A stretch of DNA of 64,000 nt from Mycolicibacterium xanthum (GCF_019710635.1 NZ_JAIFZS010000055.1:1-64000), one strand, 5' to 3'. Shown: positions 16,250-24,159, counted from the stretch's first letter. Numbers and translations: made by a program. Notes: generated from the sequence alone by a model not told the origin.

Positions 16250-17457
16250 CGCACGGCCTCGAAGACTGCGGCCAGACCCTGTCCGCCGCCGATGCACATC
16301 GTCTCGAGCACGAAGCCGGCGCCCCGGCGCCGCGCCTCGTGGGCCGCGGTGGCCAGAATCCGGGCGCCGGTCGCACCGACCGGGTGTCCCAGCGAGATCC
16401 CCGAGCCGTTGGGGTTGAGCCGGTCGTCGTCGGGGTCGAGCTTCCATTCCGCGAGCACGGCGAGCACCTGGGCGGCGAAGGCCTCGTTGAGTTCGATGAG
16501 GTCCATGTCGTCGAGGCTCAGCCGGGCCCGGTCGAGTGCGGCCGCGGTGGCGGCAACCGGTCCGAGGCCCATGGTCTCGGGTGCGCACCCGGTGACCGCC
16601 CAGGACTTCAGCGCGAGCATCGGCGTCAGGCCGAGCTCCTCGGCCCGGTCGCGGGTGGTGACGATGCACATCGCGGCGCCGTCGTTCTGCCCGGACGCGT
16701 TGCCCGCGGTGACGGTGGCCTCGGCATCGACCTTGCGGCGCACCGGGCTCAGTCCCGCGAGCTTGTCGAGGCTGAGGTCGGCGCGGGGATGCTCGTCGCG
16801 GTCGACGACGGTGTCCGGGGCGCCGCGGCGGCCCGCCACGGTGACGGGCACGAGTTCGTCGGCGAACCGGCCGCCCTCGTGGGCGGCCACCGCACGCCGG
16901 TGCGAGCGCAGCGCCAGCTCGTCCTGGTCCTCTCGGATGATGCCGTACCGGCGCCGCAGGTTCTCGGCCGTCTCGATCATGCCGCCGGGAATCGGGTGGG
17001 AACGACCGCCGGCGGTTTCGCGGGCGCGGTCGAGCCGGTCGAGCAGGGCGATGCCGCCCTGGCGAACGCCGGTGCGCAGCCCGAGCGCGTAGTGCTCGAC
17101 CTGCGACATCGATTCGGCTCCCCCGGCGATGACGAGTCGCGCCGCTCCGGTGGCCACCTGCCCCGCCGCGTACAGCACGGCCTGTAGCCCGGACCCGCAC
17201 CGGCGGTCGATCTGCAGACCGGGCACCTCGGCCGGAAGGCCGGCGTCCAGGGCCGCGACGCGTCCGAGGGCCGGCGCCTCCCCGCTGGCGTACCCGTTGC
17301 CGAGGATCACGTCGTCGACGTGCGAGCCGGACAGCCCGGCGCGGGCGACCAGGGCACGCAGCGTCGTCGCCGCCAGGTCGGCGGCCGGCAGCGAGGCGAG
17401 CGCACCCCCCATGCGACCGACCGGTGTGCGCACCGGATTGCAGACCACGACATCCAT
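16246..17457 (-). CDS. pcaF: Beta-ketoadipyl-CoA thiolase
   Basis: The 403-residue thiolase carries the acylated Cys87 in QIDRRCGSGLQA, the ELNEAFAAQ motif, the active-site His in GHPVGATGAR, and the C-terminal Cys in ETMCIGGGQG. It cleaves beta-ketoadipyl-CoA to succinyl-CoA and acetyl-CoA, the final step of the pathway. First gene of the pcaFDIJ operon, divergent from a LysR gene with a perfect palindrome in the 76-base gap. Confidence 0.93.
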   Translation of the reverse strand: MDVVVCNPVRTPVGRMGGALASLPAADLAATTLRALVARAGLSGSHVDDVILGNGYASGEAPALGRVAALDAGLPAEVPGLQIDRRCGSGLQAVLYAAGQVATGAARLVIAGGAESMSQVEHYALGLRTGVRQGGIALLDRLDRARETAGGRSHPIPGGMIETAENLRRRYGIIREDQDELALRSHRRAVAAHEGGRFADELVPVTVAGRRGAPDTVVDRDEHPRADLSLDKLAGLSPVRRKVDAEATVTAGNASGQNDGAAMCIVTTRDRAEELGLTPMLALKSWAVTGCAPETMGLGPVAATAAALDRARLSLDDMDLIELNEAFAAQVLAVLAEWKLDPDDDRLNPNGSGISLGHPVGATGARILATAAHEARRRGAGFVLETMCIGGGQGLAAVFEAVR

Positions 17458-17481
17458 ACGTCGACCGTAGAAGCTCCAAGT

Positions 17482-17497
17482 GATATTTGGAAATATC
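17482..17497. promoter_or_regulatory. Palindromic operator between pcaF and LysR gene
   Basis: GATATTTGGAAATATC is a perfect 16-base palindrome in a strikingly A+T-rich patch between divergent pcaF and the LysR gene. This is the expected location for a LysR activator site controlling both promoters. Confidence 0.7.
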
Positions 17498-17533
17498 TAA
17501 ATCAAGTCGATTCAGAGGCATAGCCTTTCAATC

Positions 17534-18442
17534 ATGGAACTTCGTCACCTCCGGTACTTCCGTGCCGTGGCCGAAGAGTTGCACTTCGGCCGGGCAGCGG
17601 AACGTCTGCACATCGCCCAGCCCCCGTTGTCGCAGCAGATCCGCCAACTCGAGCGGGAGCTGGGGGTGCCGCTGCTGCGCCGCACCACTCGCAGCGTCGA
17701 ACTCACCGCCTCCGGCCGCGCCTACCACGACCGGGTCGTGCAGATCCTGGCCGCGGTCGACGAGGCCGGCGAACAGGCTCGGCGCATCGCCGCGGGCGCC
17801 GAGGGCGTGGTGACCATCGGATGCGTCGGATCAGCCACCTATTCGCTTCTGCCCCAACTGGTTCGGGCACTGGGCGAATCACTTCCCGGCGTTGAGGTGG
17901 TGGTGCGCGGGGAAATGCTGGCGCCGGCGCAGCTGGCGGCGCTGACTGCCGGGCAACTCGACGTCGCGCTGCTTCGGCCTCCGGTCAATCAGGCGGACGT
18001 GGTCGTCGAGACGCTGCGCAGAGACCCGCTGATCGTGGCGGTCCCCTCGGGGCATCGACTGGCCGGGCGGGATGAGCTCGAGGTCGGCGACCTGCTCGAC
18101 GAAGACTTCATCGCGCACGCGGGGCAGGGCCGATCGGTGATGAACGGCGTGGTGACAGCGATGTGCGCGGACGCCGGATTCGTTCCCCGGGTCCGGCACG
18201 AGGCAATGGAGACGTCGACGCTGGTCACTCTCGTCGCGGCCGGACTCGGCGTGGCGATCGTGCCCGCACCGACGGCCGCCCTGGACATCGCCGGTGTGCG
18301 GTATCTACCGCTGACGGACGCTGCCCTGGGGGTCGACCTGTTGGCGGCGCGCCGGTCGGACCACGGCACACCCCTCATCGCCAATGTGATGGAGGTATTG
18401 CGGGCGCAGGCCGCCGGTACCGGCGCCATCCGGTTAGGCTGA
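17534..18442 (+). CDS. LysR-family regulator of the pcaFDIJ operon
   Basis: The 302-residue protein has the classical LysR N-terminus (MELRHLRYFRAVAEELHF, RLHIAQPPLSQQIRQLE) and an inducer-binding domain from about residue 90. It resembles CatR/BenM/PcaQ-type regulators of aromatic catabolism and is divergent from pcaF. TAGCCT at 17521-17526 ends seven bases before the ATG, so its mRNA is probably leaderless. Its promoter overlaps the control region with the palindrome at 17482-17497, so autoregulation is likely. Confidence 0.87.
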   Translation: MELRHLRYFRAVAEELHFGRAAERLHIAQPPLSQQIRQLERELGVPLLRRTTRSVELTASGRAYHDRVVQILAAVDEAGEQARRIAAGAEGVVTIGCVGSATYSLLPQLVRALGESLPGVEVVVRGEMLAPAQLAALTAGQLDVALLRPPVNQADVVVETLRRDPLIVAVPSGHRLAGRDELEVGDLLDEDFIAHAGQGRSVMNGVVTAMCADAGFVPRVRHEAMETSTLVTLVAAGLGVAIVPAPTAALDIAGVRYLPLTDAALGVDLLAARRSDHGTPLIANVMEVLRAQAAGTGAIRLG

Positions 18443-18448
18443 GCCATC

Positions 18449-19429
18449 GTGCGCGCCGTGCTGATCGTGAATCCGAATGCCACGTCGACGACGCCCGCGG
18501 GCCGCGACCTGCTGGCCCACGCGCTGGAGAGCCGCACCAAGCTCACCGTCGCGCACACCGACCACCGCGGCCACGCCATCGAGATCGCCCAGCAGGCCGC
18601 CACCGACGGGGTCGACGTGCTCATCGTGCACGGCGGAGACGGCACCGTGAACGAAGTCGTCAACGGCATCCTCGGACACGACGGCGGGCCGGCCGGACAC
18701 GCGCCGGCGGTCGGGGTGGTGCCCGGCGGGTCGGCCAACGTGTTCGCCCGCGCGCTGGGCATCAGCCCGGATCCGATCGAGGCGACCAACCAGCTCGTCG
18801 ACCTGCTCGGCGACTTCCGGCGCGGTGGCACGTGGCGGCGGATCGGGCTGATGGACTGCGGGGAGCGGTGGGGGGTGTTCACCGCGGGGATGGGCGTGGA
18901 CGGCGACGTGGTGGCCGCGGTGGAGGCCCAGCGCGCCAAGGGCCGCAAAGTGACCGCGTCGCGCTACATCCGGGTGGCGATCCGCGAGGTGCTGGCCAGC
19001 ACCCGCCGGGAGCCGAAGCTGACCGTGCATCTGCCCGGCCGGGAACCGATCCCGGGCGTGCATCTCGCGTTCGTGTCCAACTCGAGCCCATGGACCTACG
19101 CCAATGCGCGCCCGGTGTGGACCAACCCGGGCACCACGTTCGAGACCGGGCTCGGGGTGTTCGCCACCACCAGCATGAACGTGTGGCGCAACCTGGGGTT
19201 GGTGCGGCAGATGACGTCCCGCAAGCCGCGCCTGGAGGCCAAACACCTGATCCGCGACGACGACCTGCCCTGGCTGAAGGTGACCAGCGACACGCCCGTG
19301 GCGTGCCAGATCGACGGCGATTTCGTCGGGCTGCGCGACTCGATGAGTTTCACCGCGGTCCCCAACGCCCTCGCGGTCGTCGCTCCGCCACCGAAAAATA
19401 GCCCTGAACTGCGCAGAAGCGAACTCTAA
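18449..19429 (+). CDS. Diacylglycerol kinase catalytic-domain protein (Rv3218 homologue)
   Basis: This 326-residue protein belongs to the DAGK/sphingosine/YegS lipid kinase superfamily. The nucleotide-binding motif HGGDGTVNEVVNGI is at about residue 66 and PGGSANVFARALG follows. It probably phosphorylates a lipid alcohol at the membrane; the substrate is unknown. TAGGCT at 18435-18440, overlapping the end of the LysR gene, lies eight bases before the GTG, suggesting an own leaderless promoter. It marks the return to backbone gene order after the catabolic island. Confidence 0.85.
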   Translation: MRAVLIVNPNATSTTPAGRDLLAHALESRTKLTVAHTDHRGHAIEIAQQAATDGVDVLIVHGGDGTVNEVVNGILGHDGGPAGHAPAVGVVPGGSANVFARALGISPDPIEATNQLVDLLGDFRRGGTWRRIGLMDCGERWGVFTAGMGVDGDVVAAVEAQRAKGRKVTASRYIRVAIREVLASTRREPKLTVHLPGREPIPGVHLAFVSNSSPWTYANARPVWTNPGTTFETGLGVFATTSMNVWRNLGLVRQMTSRKPRLEAKHLIRDDDLPWLKVTSDTPVACQIDGDFVGLRDSMSFTAVPNALAVVAPPPKNSPELRRSEL

Positions 19430-19510
19430 GAGTTTTCCAAGGCCAGATTGAAGGCGCAGCTGAGTTGAGTGTAGTACAACGGTGTTAGCGATCCGGTAAC
19501 GGACCTCGCT

Positions 19511-19577
19511 AGTGACATTGCCCACGTGTTAACGAACTGCTATTGACATCTGTTCAGCGTGTGAAAGCATCTTCTGC
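19511..19577 (+). promoter_or_regulatory. whiB1 promoter with CRP-like site
   Basis: AGTGACATTGCCCACG (19511-19526) closely resembles the CRP/Rv3676 site I recall upstream of M. tuberculosis whiB1. A TTGACA -35 follows at 19543-19548, with a -10 candidate AAGCAT at 19565-19570. This gives a leader of about 90 bases that includes a small GTGCGC/GCGCAC hairpin at 19629-19646. Confidence 0.65.
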
Positions 19578-19666
19578 AACAGCGCAGAAACATTTGGTGC
19601 GCTTGCGTTAACAGCCGAAGTAAACCTCGTGCGCTCTGCTGCGCACATGAAACAGGAGTAAGAGCC

Positions 19667-19921
19667 ATGGATTGGCGCCACAAAGCCGTGTGTCGCGACG
19701 AAGATCCGGAGCTGTTCTTCCCCGTGGGAAACAGCGGCCCGGCGCTCGCGCAGATCGCGGACGCCAAGCTCGTCTGCGCGCGCTGCCCGGTCACCGCTGA
19801 GTGCCTGAGCTGGGCATTGGACTCGGGCCAGGACGCCGGCGTGTGGGGCGGCATGAGCGAGGACGAGCGTCGTGCGCTCAAGCGTCGCAACGCCCGCACG
19901 AAGGCGCGCACCGGGGTCTGA
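19667..19921 (+). CDS. whiB1: WhiB1 iron-sulfur transcription factor
   Basis: The 84-residue protein has the four [4Fe-4S] cysteines Cys9, Cys37, Cys40 and Cys46, the GVWGG turn at about residues 58-62, and a basic C-terminal tail (KRRNARTKARTG). It is an essential, nitric-oxide-sensitive regulator that binds the primary sigma factor and DNA. CAGGAG precedes the ATG. A perfect hairpin terminator follows 20 bases after the stop. Confidence 0.97.
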   Translation: MDWRHKAVCRDEDPELFFPVGNSGPALAQIADAKLVCARCPVTAECLSWALDSGQDAGVWGGMSEDERRALKRRNARTKARTGV

Positions 19922-19941
19922 TCCGCACCAGACAGACAGCG

Positions 19942-19967
19942 ACGGCCCCGACGAAAGTCGGGGCCGT
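19942..19967 (+). terminator. Hairpin terminator after whiB1
   Basis: A perfect 11-base-pair stem (arms 19942-19952 and 19957-19967) is closed by a GAAA tetraloop. It has only a weak T-tract, as is normal for mycobacterial terminators. Confidence 0.85.
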
Positions 19968-20045
19968 AACTCTGTGAAATCAATTCCGGACGGATTCGCA
20001 CCATTAACCCGTTTTCGAATTGATGCGCAGAAGTGCGCGCAGAAG

Positions 20046-20157
20046 TGTCTCGACCGGCCCGCCGGTCCGTACCTGTCTCGACCGACCCCGCCGGTCCGTA
20101 CCCGTCTCGACCGGACCGCCGGTCAGTACCCGTCTCGACCGGCCCGGCCCCGCCGCC
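20046..20157. repeat. Tandem repeat of about 28 bp next to pdtaS
   Basis: Three full units (20046-20073, 20074-20102, 20103-20130) and one partial unit share the core GTCTCGACCGG and CCGCCGGTC. The last units run into the 3' end of pdtaS and encode its GRRGRAGRDGY tail. Copy number may vary between strains, as in MIRU-VNTR loci. The interval 19968-20122 holds no gene. Confidence 0.85.
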
Positions 20158-21628
20158 CGACCGGCACCCGCAGGATCACGTCGGTGCCGCCGGTCGGCAC
20201 GTCGTGCATCCCCAGCGAACCGTCCAACTCGGTCGACACCAGCGTCCGGACGATCTGCAGCCCCAGGCGGTCGGACTTCTCCAGGCTGAACCCGTCGGGC
20301 AGGCCCCGCCCGTCGTCGTGGACGACCACGTCGAGCCAGCGGGCGGACCGTTCGGCGCGGATCGTCACGCAGCCCTGCGGGGTGCTGCCGTCGAAGGCAT
20401 GCTCGATCGCGTTCTGCACCAGCTCGGTGATCACCATGACCAGCGCGGTGGCCCGGTCGGCGTCGAGCACCCCCAACTCCCCCACCCGGTTGATCCGGAT
20501 CGGGGAATCGGAGATGTTGGGCGCGGCGACGTCGTTCATGATCGGCAGAATGCGGTCGATGACCTCGTCGAGGTTGACCTCCTCGTCGACCGACATCGAC
20601 AGCGCGTCGTGCACCAGCGCGATCGACGACACCCGGCGCACCGACTCGATCAGCGCCTCGCGGCCCTCGGGGTTGCTGGTGCGGCGCGCCTGTAGCCGCA
20701 GCAGCGCCGCGACCGTCTGCAGGTTGTTCTTCACCCGGTGGTGGATCTCGCGGATCGTCGCGTCCTTGGACAACAACGCACGATCGCGCCGCTTGACCTC
20801 GGTGACGTCGCGGATGAGGACCGCCGCACCGACCGCGGCCCCGTGCACCACCAGCGGCAACGTGCGCAGCAGCACCGCGGCGCCGCCGGCGTCGACCTCC
20901 ATGCGCATGCTCGACCCGCCGGCCAGCGAGTCGCGCACGTGGTTGGCCAGTTCCTGGGCCTCGAACGGGTCGGAGATCAGCGGGCGGGTGACGGTGACCA
21001 GGTTGCGGCCCTCCAGTTCGGCGGTCAGCCCCATCCGGTGATACGCCGAGATCGCATTCGGGCTGGCGAAGGTCACCGTGCCGGACTCGTCGAGGCGGAT
21101 GAACCCGTCGCCGGCCCGCGGGCTCGACCGCGACATCGCCAGGTCGCCGACGTTGGGCCAGGTGCCCTCCGAGAGCATCTGCAGCAGGTCCACCGCGCAG
21201 GCGACATAGGCGGTTTCCAGCGGGCTGGCCTGCCGCGGCGTCAGCGACGTCTGATGGGTGAGCACCGCGACGACGTCGCTGTGGTAGCGCACCGGAACGG
21301 CCTCCACCCGCAGCCCCGCCGCCCCGCCCTGCCCCTCGACGATGGAGCCGTCGATCACACCGGACTCAAACGCCGCGGCCACCATGGGCAGATCCGCGGG
21401 CCCGGCGATGGTCCCGACGGCGTCGGCCAGCAGCACCGTCGGGGCGGTGTTCGGCCGCACCTGGGCGACACACACCAGCCGGCCGTCGTCACGGCGCACC
21501 CACATCAGGTAGTCGGCGAACGACAGGTCTCCCAGCAACTGCCACTCCCCGACCACCGCATGCAGGTGATCGACGGCGTTGCCGGGCAGCACGGTGTGCT
21601 CGGCGAGCAGGTCACCGAGAGTGGACAT
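20123..21628 (-). CDS. pdtaS: Sensor histidine kinase PdtaS
   Basis: The 501-residue cytosolic kinase has an N-terminal GAF-like domain, a PAS domain from about residue 180, a HisKA_2 box near residue 300 (REIHHRVKNNLQTVAALLRLQ) and a HATPase domain (ELVQNAIEHAF, VHDDGRGLP, LGLQIVRTL). It signals to the antiterminator-type response regulator PdtaR, which is encoded elsewhere. No membrane segments are seen. The length equals the M. tuberculosis protein. The last residues are encoded by a tandem repeat, so the tail may vary. Confidence 0.95.
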   Translation of the reverse strand: MSTLGDLLAEHTVLPGNAVDHLHAVVGEWQLLGDLSFADYLMWVRRDDGRLVCVAQVRPNTAPTVLLADAVGTIAGPADLPMVAAAFESGVIDGSIVEGQGGAAGLRVEAVPVRYHSDVVAVLTHQTSLTPRQASPLETAYVACAVDLLQMLSEGTWPNVGDLAMSRSSPRAGDGFIRLDESGTVTFASPNAISAYHRMGLTAELEGRNLVTVTRPLISDPFEAQELANHVRDSLAGGSSMRMEVDAGGAAVLLRTLPLVVHGAAVGAAVLIRDVTEVKRRDRALLSKDATIREIHHRVKNNLQTVAALLRLQARRTSNPEGREALIESVRRVSSIALVHDALSMSVDEEVNLDEVIDRILPIMNDVAAPNISDSPIRINRVGELGVLDADRATALVMVITELVQNAIEHAFDGSTPQGCVTIRAERSARWLDVVVHDDGRGLPDGFSLEKSDRLGLQIVRTLVSTELDGSLGMHDVPTGGTDVILRVPVGRRGRAGRDGY

Positions 21629-21682
21629 GGTTCAGGACCGGACCGACGGCAGGGTCGGGCGTGGGGTCCGGATCACCGGCAG

Positions 21683-21898
21683 CTAGCTGATGATGGCGAT
21701 CAGATCGCCGGCCTGGATCACGTCGCCGACGGCCACGCTGACCTTGCTGACGGTCCCCGCCACCTCGGCGAGCACCGGGATCTCCATCTTCATCGACTCG
21801 AGCAGCACCACGATGTCGCCCTCACCGATCTGATCGCCCTCGCAGACCACGACCTCGAGCACACTGGCCACGATCTCGGCGCGAACGTCCTCGGCCAT
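21683..21898 (-). CDS. Small biotinylated protein (TB7.3/Rv3221c homologue)
   Basis: The 71-residue protein is a lone biotinyl/lipoyl attachment domain with the biotinylation motif ESMKME (Lys37). It would be the biotin carrier for an acyl-CoA carboxylase, though no carboxylase subunits are adjacent. The start was placed at MAEDVRAEIV to match the known 71-residue protein; an upstream in-frame start would add 17 unrelated residues. Followed 54 bases later by pdtaS. Confidence 0.93.
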   Translation of the reverse strand: MAEDVRAEIVASVLEVVVCEGDQIGEGDIVVLLESMKMEIPVLAEVAGTVSKVSVAVGDVIQAGDLIAIIS

Positions 21899-22045
21899 CT
21901 TCACCCCACTCAACTCACCGCCGGCGCTGACGGTCCTATCGAACCACACGATGCTGTGGACGGAGCACCAACCGGCGCGTGAGACAATAGCGGCAACGCC
22001 CGGCGGAACGGGCAGTCATCCGCACGACCAACTCGGAGGTAGATC

Positions 22046-22138
22046 ATGGCCAAGCGAGGCCGGAAGAAGCGCGACCGCAAGCACAGCAAGGCCAACCACG
22101 GCAAGCGGCCCAACTGCGGCTCGAAGTCAGTGCGCTGA
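22046..22138 (+). CDS. Ribosomal protein bL37
   Basis: This 30-residue, strongly basic protein begins MAKRGRKKRDRKHSKANHG and matches the start of the mycobacterial 50S protein bL37 seen in ribosome structures (recalled as 24 residues). A near-perfect GGAGGT at 22035-22040 lies five bases before the ATG, and a terminator follows. The copy here ends with a short NCGSKSVR-type extension. Easily missed because of its size. Divergent from the biotinylated-protein gene. Confidence 0.85.
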   Translation: MAKRGRKKRDRKHSKANHGKRPNCGSKSVR

Positions 22139-22152
22139 CCCCCTGGTAGGCC

Positions 22153-22190
22153 AACCGCCCGGCACTCGTGGAGTGGCCGGGCGGTTTCGT
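22153..22190 (+). terminator. Hairpin terminator after bL37
   Basis: A perfect 11-base-pair stem (22153-22163 with 22176-22186) closes a 12-base loop and runs into TTTCGT. It also lies just beyond the end of the convergent rshA gene. Confidence 0.85.
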
Positions 22191-22204
22191 GTCTGCGGGG
22201 GTGC

Positions 22205-22540
22205 TCAGCCGCGCCGGATGATGGTGGTCTGGCTGATCTGGATGCGCAGCCGCTCGCGCAGGCCGTCGGGGGCGCGCTCACCGCTGCACTTGGTGGCGAT
22301 CAGGCGCTTCACCCGCTCCTCGATGCCGTAGTAGCGCAGGCAGGTCGGGCACTCCTCGAGGTGGCGGCGCAGCCGGTCACGGGTCTCGACGGTGCACTCG
22401 GCGTCCAGCAGCGTCCACACCTCGGCGATCACCGCGGCGCACTCGGGGTGCTCGGGATCCACCGGCCCGACCGGCGGGGACCACCGCTCTTCGGAGTCGG
22501 AGGGGTCGGGAGCGCCGCCCGTGCTCTCGGTGCCGCTCAT
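22205..22540 (-). CDS. rshA: Anti-sigma factor RshA
   Basis: The 111-residue protein carries the zinc anti-sigma motif His60-X3-Cys64-X2-Cys67 (HLEECPTC). It binds SigH under reducing conditions and releases it on thiol oxidation or heat. The ATG overlaps the sigH stop (ATGA at 22537-22540), which keeps the pair in balance. The N-terminal 25 residues are low complexity. Confidence 0.95.
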   Translation of the reverse strand: MSGTESTGGAPDPSDSEERWSPPVGPVDPEHPECAAVIAEVWTLLDAECTVETRDRLRRHLEECPTCLRYYGIEERVKRLIATKCSGERAPDGLRERLRIQISQTTIIRRG

Positions 22541-23310
22541 GACGTCACCTCCTCCGGCGCGTCGGACTGCTCACCGCGGAGGAAACCGCGGTCTCGAGCC
22601 ACATCGGCCAACAACTCGCGCAACTGACGCCTGCCGCGGTGCAGCCGCGACATCACCGTCCCAATCGGAGTGTCCATGATCTCGGCAATCTCCTTGTACG
22701 GAAAGCCCTCGACGTCGGCGTAGTACACCGCCATCCGGAACTCCTCGGGCAGAGCCTGCAGGGCTTCCTTGATCTCACTGTCGGGCAGCAGCTCCAGCGC
22801 CTCGACCTCGGCCGATCGCAGACCGGTCGACGAGTGCTGGGCGTTGGCCGCCAGCTGCCAGTCGGTGATCTCGTCGGTCGGGTACTCCGCGGGTTGGCGC
22901 TGCTTCTTGCGGTAGCTGTTGATGTAGGTGTTGGTCAGGATCCGGTACAGCCACGCCTTGAGGTTGGTGCCCGCCCGGAACGACCGGAAGCCCGAGTACG
23001 CCTTGACCATCGTCTCCTGGAGCAGGTCCTCGGCGTCGGCGGGGTTGCGCGTCATCCGGAGCGCACCACCGTAGAGCTGGTCGAGCAGCGGAATCGCATC
23101 CCGTTCGAACCGGGCGGTCAGCTCGGCGTCGGTCTCCTCCGGCAGTGACTGTGCGTCCTGGCCTGCGGCTCCATCGAGGGCCGCCTCCGAGGCGAACCCA
23201 TCGGTGTCGGTCATCGTGGGGAACACCGTCCCTTCTGTAGCGGCGCCACCGATCGGGTCCGGCATGTTCACCGGACGCCGCGGGGCCTGCATGGCCGACG
23301 CTGGCACCAT
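22537..23310 (-). CDS. sigH: ECF sigma factor SigH
   Basis: The 257-residue sigma factor has region 2 (DQLYGGALRMTRNPADAEDL, AYSGFRSF, NLKAWLYRILTNTYINSYRK) and region 4 (EFRMAVYYADVEGFPYKEIAE, IGTVMSRLHRGRRQL). It directs thioredoxin and heat-stress genes. The ATG at 23310 has GGGAGAAGGGG just upstream; an internal ATG at 23214 would give 225 residues, closer to the M. tuberculosis protein, so the N-terminus is uncertain. A SigH-type promoter at 23389-23420 supports autoregulation. Confidence 0.93.
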   Translation of the reverse strand: MVPASAMQAPRRPVNMPDPIGGAATEGTVFPTMTDTDGFASEAALDGAAGQDAQSLPEETDAELTARFERDAIPLLDQLYGGALRMTRNPADAEDLLQETMVKAYSGFRSFRAGTNLKAWLYRILTNTYINSYRKKQRQPAEYPTDEITDWQLAANAQHSSTGLRSAEVEALELLPDSEIKEALQALPEEFRMAVYYADVEGFPYKEIAEIMDTPIGTVMSRLHRGRRQLRELLADVARDRGFLRGEQSDAPEEVTS

Positions 23311-23388
23311 AAACCCCTTCTCCCGATCCTAAAGGTCGACACCGACTACACACTCCGGCCGGGCACACCGCCCACCACAGCTGCCGTT

Positions 23389-23420
23389 GACAACAGCGGC
23401 GGCGGCCGTCGTTGTTCCCC
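23389..23420 (-). promoter_or_regulatory. SigH-dependent promoter of sigH
   Basis: Read on the minus strand, GGGAACA is followed after 17 bases by TGTT. This matches the SigH consensus (GGGAAYA, 16-17 bases, cGTT). It would give a leader of about 70 bases to the ATG at 23310. Confidence 0.75.
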
Positions 23421-23496
23421 GCGATGCGCGCGACGTGCCGCCGCGGCGCCACAGGTCGGGAATGCTCGCCGCAGGTCGGGAATACTCAGTGTCGCC

Positions 23497-24159
23497 ATGG
23501 ACCTCTCGACCACCCTCGTCGTCGGCGCCGTCGCGCTGCTGGCGGCCGCCACGGTGCTGGCATGGTGGCTGCGCCGGCGCGCGGCACTGCACTCCGCCCT
23601 CGACCGGCGCGGCTGGCGGATCACCACCGGCGGTGACGACACCGTCGTCGTCCCGGTTTCCGGCGACTGGACGCTGACGATGAGCCGGTCGTTCGCCGGC
23701 CAGATGTCGCCGCCGAGCACCCACATCGTGACCAGCACCTGGGCCTGTCCCAGCCCGGCGACGCTCGGGCCCGTGCTGGTCGCCGGTCCGGCGCCGCCGG
23801 CGGAGGTTCGCGAGCTGGCCGCCGGGCTGATCGGGTCGGCACCCGCGGCGGTGACCCGATGGCTGGGCGTCGACAACGTCAGCGACGGCCGGCCGCTGCG
23901 CGCCGTCCCGGCCATGGACCAGCGGCTGCTGGTCTTCGTCACCGACGGGATCGGGCCCACCGGGACGATGAGCGCGGTGGCCGACGCGATCTCGGAGTGG
24001 TGCTCGGTGTTCGGCGCGGACCGCGAGCAGCCGGTGCTGACCATCGACCCGTCGGGGCTGTCCGTGCGGGTGCGCACCGACGTGCTCGGGTCGGTCGAGA
24101 CGGCCGACGCCTTCGTCAACCTGGGCATGCGCTGCCGCGGCGCGGTCGGCCGGGCGTGA
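23497..24159 (+). CDS. Membrane-anchored protein of unknown function
   Basis: The 220-residue protein has one N-terminal membrane segment (residues 5-24, LVVGAVALLAAATVLAWWL) followed by RRR, then a globular domain with no motif I recognise (DWTLTMSRSFAGQMSPPS, FVTDGIGPTGTMSAVADAI). Topology suggests a cytoplasmic C-terminal domain if positive-inside holds. It is divergent from sigH; a repeated GTCGGGAAT in the gap is noted but not a complete SigH promoter. A stress link is only suggested by position. Confidence 0.7.
   Translation: MDLSTTLVVGAVALLAAATVLAWWLRRRAALHSALDRRGWRITTGGDDTVVVPVSGDWTLTMSRSFAGQMSPPSTHIVTSTWACPSPATLGPVLVAGPAPPAEVRELAAGLIGSAPAAVTRWLGVDNVSDGRPLRAVPAMDQRLLVFVTDGIGPTGTMSAVADAISEWCSVFGADREQPVLTIDPSGLSVRVRTDVLGSVETADAFVNLGMRCRGAVGRA

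Noticed and set aside
20046..20157. Possible CRISPR array
   Set aside because: Units are contiguous with no unique spacers of constant length and no cas genes; a simple tandem repeat. The same holds for 36043-36142 and 48981-49061.
23450..23480. A second SigH promoter driving the 220-residue gene
   Set aside because: GGGAAT-like sequences occur twice, but no GTT element lies 16-17 bases downstream before the start codon.
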